A program made the position numbers and the translations under genes. From contig CABVBB010000045.1 in assembly GCA_902496505.1 (NCBI GenBank), positions 1 through 9,460 on the forward strand: DNA of 9,460 nucleotides. The letters run 5' to 3'. The notes beneath the pieces were generated by a model, which saw nothing but the letters and a program-made list of their open reading frames with translations, was not told the origin of the DNA and ran no database searches. Shown piece by piece: positions 6,883-9,460 of the stretch (position 1 is the first letter of the stretch; every line of letters starts with the position of its first letter). Source of the DNA: an uncultured Peptococcaceae bacterium. Its GTDB lineage: Bacteria > Bacillota > Peptococcia > Peptococcales > Peptococcaceae.

Positions 6883-7701
6883 TCAATGGTCTAAAAATCG
6901 GGCGATATGGGACTGGACGCCGAGGACCTTGAGCCGCAGGGTCTGGTCACGGTCGTTATAAACTTCTACTGGGTAATTGAGCAGTTCGCTGAGCATCTCG
7001 TTACAAAAAATATCCTTGGTCTGACCTTGGGCGAATTGGCGTCCGTTTTTGAGGAGCAGACATTGGTCAAAGACGGAGCGGATCTCTTCTACATAATGGG
7101 TGACGTAAATGATGGTCATCTGGTCGTGTCCGGCCAGATCCTCCAGGGTTTGGAAGAGATACTCGCGGTTGTAGACGTCCAGTCCAGTGCAGGGCTCGTC
7201 CAAGACGAGGATATCGGGCTTGGAAAAAAGCGCTCGGGCGATGAGCACGTTTTGCCGCTGGCCTTTGGAGAGCATGTCAAAGGTATGGCCGGCTTTGTCA
7301 GCCAAATGCAGCTCATCGAGGAGCGCCTGCGCCAGCTGGCGGTCTTTGAGGCTGGGGAGCTCTTCTAAGCCCAGGGTGCCGGTCTTGGCGGAGAGCACGA
7401 TGTCCAGGACGGATTCTTGGCTGTAGTATTTATCAAAAAATGAGCTGGATACCCAGCCGATGCGCTGGCGCAGGGGCAAATTATTGTCTGCGGTCAGCGT
7501 CTGGCCAAAGAGCTTCAGGCTGCCGCTGGTAAAATGCTGAAAGCCGGCAATGATGCTTAAAAGCGTCGTCTTGCCGCTGCCGTTCATACCGAAGACGACC
7601 CAGCGCTCGCCGGGACGCACCTGCCAGCTGATGTCGCTGAGCAGATAGCGGTAGCCCATCTTGCAGCTGATATGATCGGCTTCTATAACGTATTCTGCCA
7701 T
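6883..7701 (-). CDS. Soluble ABC ATPase, ModF/YlmA-like (COG1119)
   Basis: Single ABC nucleotide-binding domain of 272 residues: Walker A GMNGSGKT (38-45), signature LSKGQ (144-148, Lys for the usual first Gly), Walker B ILVLDEP (164-170) with catalytic Glu169, and switch His202 in VTHYVEEI. The region after the D1 helix reads IGWVSSSFFDKYY, with no Gln at the normal Q-loop place, as is common for the COG1119 group (ModF/PhrA/YlmA-like) that includes proteins with this WVSSS motif. No membrane protein is encoded in the operon, so it is either a non-transport ATPase or serves a permease elsewhere. The frame extends upstream to an ATG at 7743, but ATG 7701 is chosen: AAGGAGG stands 8 bases before it. 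It follows the zinc-ribbon gene by 19 bases. Biological role is unknown. Confidence 0.85.
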   Translation of the reverse strand: MAEYVIEADHISCKMGYRYLLSDISWQVRPGERWVVFGMNGSGKTTLLSIIAGFQHFTSGSLKLFGQTLTADNNLPLRQRIGWVSSSFFDKYYSQESVLDIVLSAKTGTLGLEELPSLKDRQLAQALLDELHLADKAGHTFDMLSKGQRQNVLIARALFSKPDILVLDEPCTGLDVYNREYLFQTLEDLAGHDQMTIIYVTHYVEEIRSVFDQCLLLKNGRQFAQGQTKDIFCNEMLSELLNYPVEVYNDRDQTLRLKVLGVQSHIARFLDH

Positions 7702-7720
7702 GTGGTACACCTCCTTATGA

Positions 7721-8164
7721 TCAGTCGTCTTCCAGCAGGTCATCCTCGGAATAGGTAGTACATTCGCCGATGAAGCGTTCTTTCATCTGAATGGGGATCT
7801 GGTAGCCTTGGGGGGTGAGGATGCCGATATGTTGATTCTGCCAAGTGATGATCTCTGAGACTTTGGCGATGGTCATCTGTTTGGTCTTGCCGCTGTCGTC
7901 GAGATCAGGGTAACAATTGAAGCCGGTCTCTTCGACGAAAAATTGGGCGCTGCTGTAGACTTCGGGCTCGACGCCGAATTCCAGTCGGTCGCAGTCTTCG
8001 CAGAAGATCTCGATGCGGTCGTCGTCGTATTGGCTGAAGGTGATCTGCTTGAGACGCAGATGGCCGCCGCAGTATTTGCAGACGCAGCGTTTGGTGCGGT
8101 CTCTAAGCATCTCCAGCCGTTTTTGGGTCTGGTCGGTCAATGGTTCTTGGGTGGCCTCTTCCAT
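7721..8164 (-). CDS. Zinc-ribbon-like small protein, first gene of leftward operon
   Basis: Acidic protein of 147 residues. Two Cys pairs, Cys29-x2-Cys32 (CKYCGG) and Cys55-x2-Cys58 (CEDC), about 23 residues apart, make a likely zinc ribbon; Cys27 is an extra nearby Cys. The remainder (about 60-147) has no motif I know and ends in a run of Asp and Glu. It has no membrane span. AGGAG lies about 10 bases before the ATG. It heads a three-gene leftward operon with a lone ABC ATPase and an unknown protein, and is transcribed divergently from the LysR-type gene at 8371. It may be an adaptor or nucleic-acid-contacting protein (inference only). Confidence 0.75.
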   Translation of the reverse strand: MEEATQEPLTDQTQKRLEMLRDRTKRCVCKYCGGHLRLKQITFSQYDDDRIEIFCEDCDRLEFGVEPEVYSSAQFFVEETGFNCYPDLDDSGKTKQMTIAKVSEIITWQNQHIGILTPQGYQIPIQMKERFIGECTTYSEDDLLEDD

Positions 8165-8203
8165 AATGGATCAGCTCCTTTCGTTTGTTATGAACAGTGG
8201 TGA

Positions 8204-8219
8204 TAGCTTCTATAAGCTA
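8204..8219. promoter_or_regulatory. 6-bp inverted repeat in the leftward operon leader
   Basis: TAGCTT (8204-8209) and AAGCTA (8214-8219) flank a 4-base spacer, 40 bases upstream of the zinc-ribbon gene. It overlaps the -10 of the candidate leftward promoter at 8209-8237, so it could be an operator. Short dyads like this occur by chance. Confidence 0.3.
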
Positions 8220-8237
8220 GTGTACACCGCACGTCAG
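8209..8237 (-). promoter_or_regulatory. Candidate promoter of the leftward operon
   Basis: On the minus strand CTGACG (8237-8232) and TATAGA (8214-8209) are 17 bases apart, each 4 of 6 to consensus. Start would be near 8202, leaving a leader of about 38 bases. A second possibility is the palindromic ATTATAAT at 8323-8330, which also reads TATAAT on the minus strand but has no acceptable -35 there. Confidence 0.35.
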
Positions 8238-8256
8238 CAGGGCAGAAGAAGATGGT

Positions 8257-8284
8257 GCTTGCAGCAGCAGAGCCTGCCGCAAGC
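8257..8284. other. GC-rich stem-loop in the divergent intergenic region
   Basis: GCTTGC-A-GCAG (8257-8267) pairs with CTGC-C-GCAAGC (8274-8284), 10 pairs with one A/C mismatch and a 6-base loop. No T run follows on either strand, so it is not a standard terminator. A mutually exclusive hairpin can form between GCCGCA (8276-8281) and TGCGGC (8292-8297). Its function is unknown; it could be an operator or a leader structure of a longer leftward transcript. Confidence 0.4.
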
Positions 8285-8302
8285 AAAAATATGCGGCTCT
8301 TG

Positions 8303-8330
8303 TTGACAAGACTGGCTGATGTATTATAAT
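8303..8330 (+). promoter_or_regulatory. Perfect-consensus promoter of the second LysR gene
   Basis: TTGACA (8303-8308) and TATAAT (8325-8330) are both exact consensus hexamers, 16 bases apart. Start would be near 8337, giving a leader of about 34 bases. TGTTGA (8301-8306) and TCAACA (8336-8341) are inverted copies flanking the promoter, and TGATGT (8317-8322) and ACATCA (8339-8344) form a second nested dyad, so autoregulation by the LysR-type product is plausible. Confidence 0.75.
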
Positions 8331-8370
8331 TGTAATCAACATCATTAATTTATAGAATAGCGGTGATCGC

Positions 8371-9285
8371 ATGACCATTGAACAGTTGTTTCATTTCACA
8401 GAGGTCTACCGGCAGCGGTCTATCACGCAGGCTGCGGCTAATTTGTATGTCTCGCGGCAGGCGCTCTCCCTCTCGGTCAAAAAGCTGGAGGAGGAATTCG
8501 GGGCAGCGCTTTTCACCCGCCTGGCCAACGGCGTGGAGCCGACCAAAGCGGGACAGGAATTTTACCGTTCTGCCCAGGCGGTGCTGAGCGAGCTTTCGGC
8601 GCTGAGGCAGAATATGCGGCAGTATTCGGCGGAAAAGCCGGCCAAAAATGTCTGCCGCATCGGTGTAGTGGATTCGGTCATGTCGGCTTATGGCGACCGG
8701 CTGTTCACGACGCTCTCTACGGTGTTTCCGCATACGTATTTTGATTTTTCGACCATCGTGATCAAGGATATGCCCCAATTTTATACAGCGTTTGATTTTT
8801 CCATCGCTGCCCTTTCGGATATCACACTGCGCAGCTATACGCCGCTGGTCTCAGACCGCTACGTGATGAAGCATATCGCGGCCTATCCTCTCTATATCTG
8901 GGTCTCGGCCTCTTCACCGTGGAACGAATACACCATGCTGACCTTTGATATGCTGCATGATACGCCCTTTTGCTCGCTCAAAAACAAGCAGAGCGGCATC
9001 AGCTTCATGAGCTATCTGGAAAGCTACGGCGCCATCAACAAACAACTGGAGCATCATCCAGACATGGCGCTGGAGAAAAATTTTATCGATTATATCGAGA
9101 ACTTCGGCTATTACACCATCGATCTGCCGTTATATAATGGCAAGCTGCTGCACGAAGACCTCTTCCGCCAGCGCAACGTGGCCCTCAAGCCCACACCGCA
9201 GTCTTTCTACCTCGAGGTCATCTATGATCAGGTGATGTGCCAGGATTTTTATCCCGTGATCGCGGATATCTTGGCAGAGGAATAG
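8371..9285 (+). CDS. LysR-type transcriptional regulator (second)
   Basis: DNA-binding regulator of 304 residues with the standard LysR layout: winged helix-turn-helix at about 1-60 (MTIEQLFHFTEVYRQRSITQAAANLYVSRQALSLSVKKLEEEFGAALF, shown in pieces: IEQLFHF, SITQAAANLYVSRQALS, KKLEEEFGAALF) and the wing EPTKAG, then an effector-binding part that is divergent and Tyr/Phe-rich. The start is ATG 8371, supported by GGTGATC (8362-8368), which matches the 3' part of the extended anti-SD complement and puts the core at normal spacing. Its promoter is near-ideal in sequence. It is divergent from the zinc-ribbon/ABC ATPase operon, the classic LysR-regulator-to-target arrangement, so that operon is the first candidate target. 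It is not a close duplicate of the regulator at 3873: only the DNA-binding domains look alike. Confidence 0.87.
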   Translation: MTIEQLFHFTEVYRQRSITQAAANLYVSRQALSLSVKKLEEEFGAALFTRLANGVEPTKAGQEFYRSAQAVLSELSALRQNMRQYSAEKPAKNVCRIGVVDSVMSAYGDRLFTTLSTVFPHTYFDFSTIVIKDMPQFYTAFDFSIAALSDITLRSYTPLVSDRYVMKHIAAYPLYIWVSASSPWNEYTMLTFDMLHDTPFCSLKNKQSGISFMSYLESYGAINKQLEHHPDMALEKNFIDYIENFGYYTIDLPLYNGKLLHEDLFRQRNVALKPTPQSFYLEVIYDQVMCQDFYPVIADILAEE

Positions 9286-9315
9286 CGCATTGACGATCTT
9301 GGCTTTGCCGGAAAG

Positions 9316-9342
9316 GACGCTGCCATTAAATATGGCAGCGTC
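9316..9342. other. Perfect 11-bp stem-loop after the second LysR gene
   Basis: GACGCTGCCAT (9316-9326) pairs perfectly with ATGGCAGCGTC (9332-9342) around a 5-base TAAAT loop, 31 bases after the stop codon. AAATTG follows, with no T run on either strand, so it could be a Rho-independent-like 3' end without U tract, an mRNA-stabilising stem, or part of a repeated intergenic element. Confidence 0.5.
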
Positions 9343-9396
9343 AAATTGTAGACATAAGTATAAAAGAACCACAGTCAGGGTGCCGACAAAAGATGC

Positions 9397-9460
9397 AGGT
9401 CTAGGCGCAAAAACGCGCCAGAACCGGAGCGACCTACACCCCACCAGAATTGCGTGGGGC
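9397..9460. other. GC-rich foldable stretch at the window edge, no gene
   Basis: AGGTC (9397-9401) can pair with GACCT (9431-9435) enclosing a hairpin GGCGC (9404-9408)/GCGCC (9415-9419) with an A-rich loop. Just after it CCCCAC (9439-9444) pairs with GTGGGG (9454-9459). The structure is cut by the window end. It matches no RNA family I recognise. It may be a structured RNA, the edge of an intergenic repeat, or a terminator for a gene beyond the window. Confidence 0.3.

Noticed and set aside
6216..6932. 238-codon open frame on the + strand
   Set aside because: It lies opposite the 316-residue minus-strand gene and has a Gly/Val/Glu-rich composition typical of an antisense shadow, with no good ribosome binding site.
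7702..7743. 14-codon N-terminal extension of the ABC ATPase
   Set aside because: It overlaps the end of the zinc-ribbon gene and has no good SD, while ATG 7701 has AAGGAGG at 8 bases.
9130..9444. 104-codon open frame on the - strand at the right end
   Set aside because: It runs antisense to the end of the LysR-type gene and through the hairpins, with no family match; kept only as a structured non-coding stretch.
9397..9460. Riboswitch or known small RNA
   Set aside because: I compared it by eye with FMN, cobalamin, cyclic-di-GMP, tmRNA and RNase P landmarks and found none of their conserved boxes.

Overview
The window reads like a chromosomal segment of a low-to-mid GC Bacillota species. 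Every well-supported start is preceded by a strong AGGAGG-type ribosome binding site, and promoters match the sigma-A consensus closely. Two LysR-type regulators sit beside small metabolic or transport units, and the class M sirtuin is typical of anaerobic or host-associated Firmicutes. Negativicutes (an Acidaminococcus- or Phascolarctobacterium-like organism) is a guess from overall flavour, not something the sequence proves. No phage, insertion sequence, tRNA, rRNA or CRISPR array was seen.

Left part (1-4817, + strand). A promoter at 143-171 is preceded by two dyads, centred near -76 and -41, and followed by a third at the start of the transcript. It drives a DASS/SLC13-type permease and then a 663-residue cytoplasmic AlkP-superfamily phosphohydrolase (COG3379-like) with a complete set of catalytic residues. 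A strong intrinsic terminator closes this pair. Only about 25 bases after the terminator comes a LysR-type regulator, whose likely promoter has its -10 inside the terminator loop. The three genes look like one unit: import of an anion, hydrolysis of a phosphate or related ester inside the cell, and control by the adjacent regulator. The substrate is unknown.

Middle (4858-5791, + strand). A single-gene unit with its own promoter and a bidirectional terminator encodes a class M sirtuin (SirTM). Gln replaces the usual catalytic His, so it is predicted to be a protein ADP-ribosyltransferase rather than a deacetylase. The macrodomain hydrolase, GcvH-like carrier and lipoate ligase that usually accompany SirTM are absent from this window.

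Right-centre (5910-8164, - strand). A three-gene operon, transcribed leftwards, encodes a small zinc-ribbon-like protein, a soluble ABC ATPase of the ModF/YlmA (COG1119) type with no permease, and an unrecognised 316-residue protein. It converges on the sirtuin and shares its terminator.

Right end (8303-9285, + strand). A second LysR-type regulator is transcribed divergently from that operon from a perfect-consensus promoter, so the operon is its natural candidate target. The roughly 200 bases between the two genes hold several dyads and two mutually exclusive hairpins. The final 175 bases have no gene but contain a perfect 11-bp stem-loop and a further GC-rich foldable stretch that runs to the window edge.
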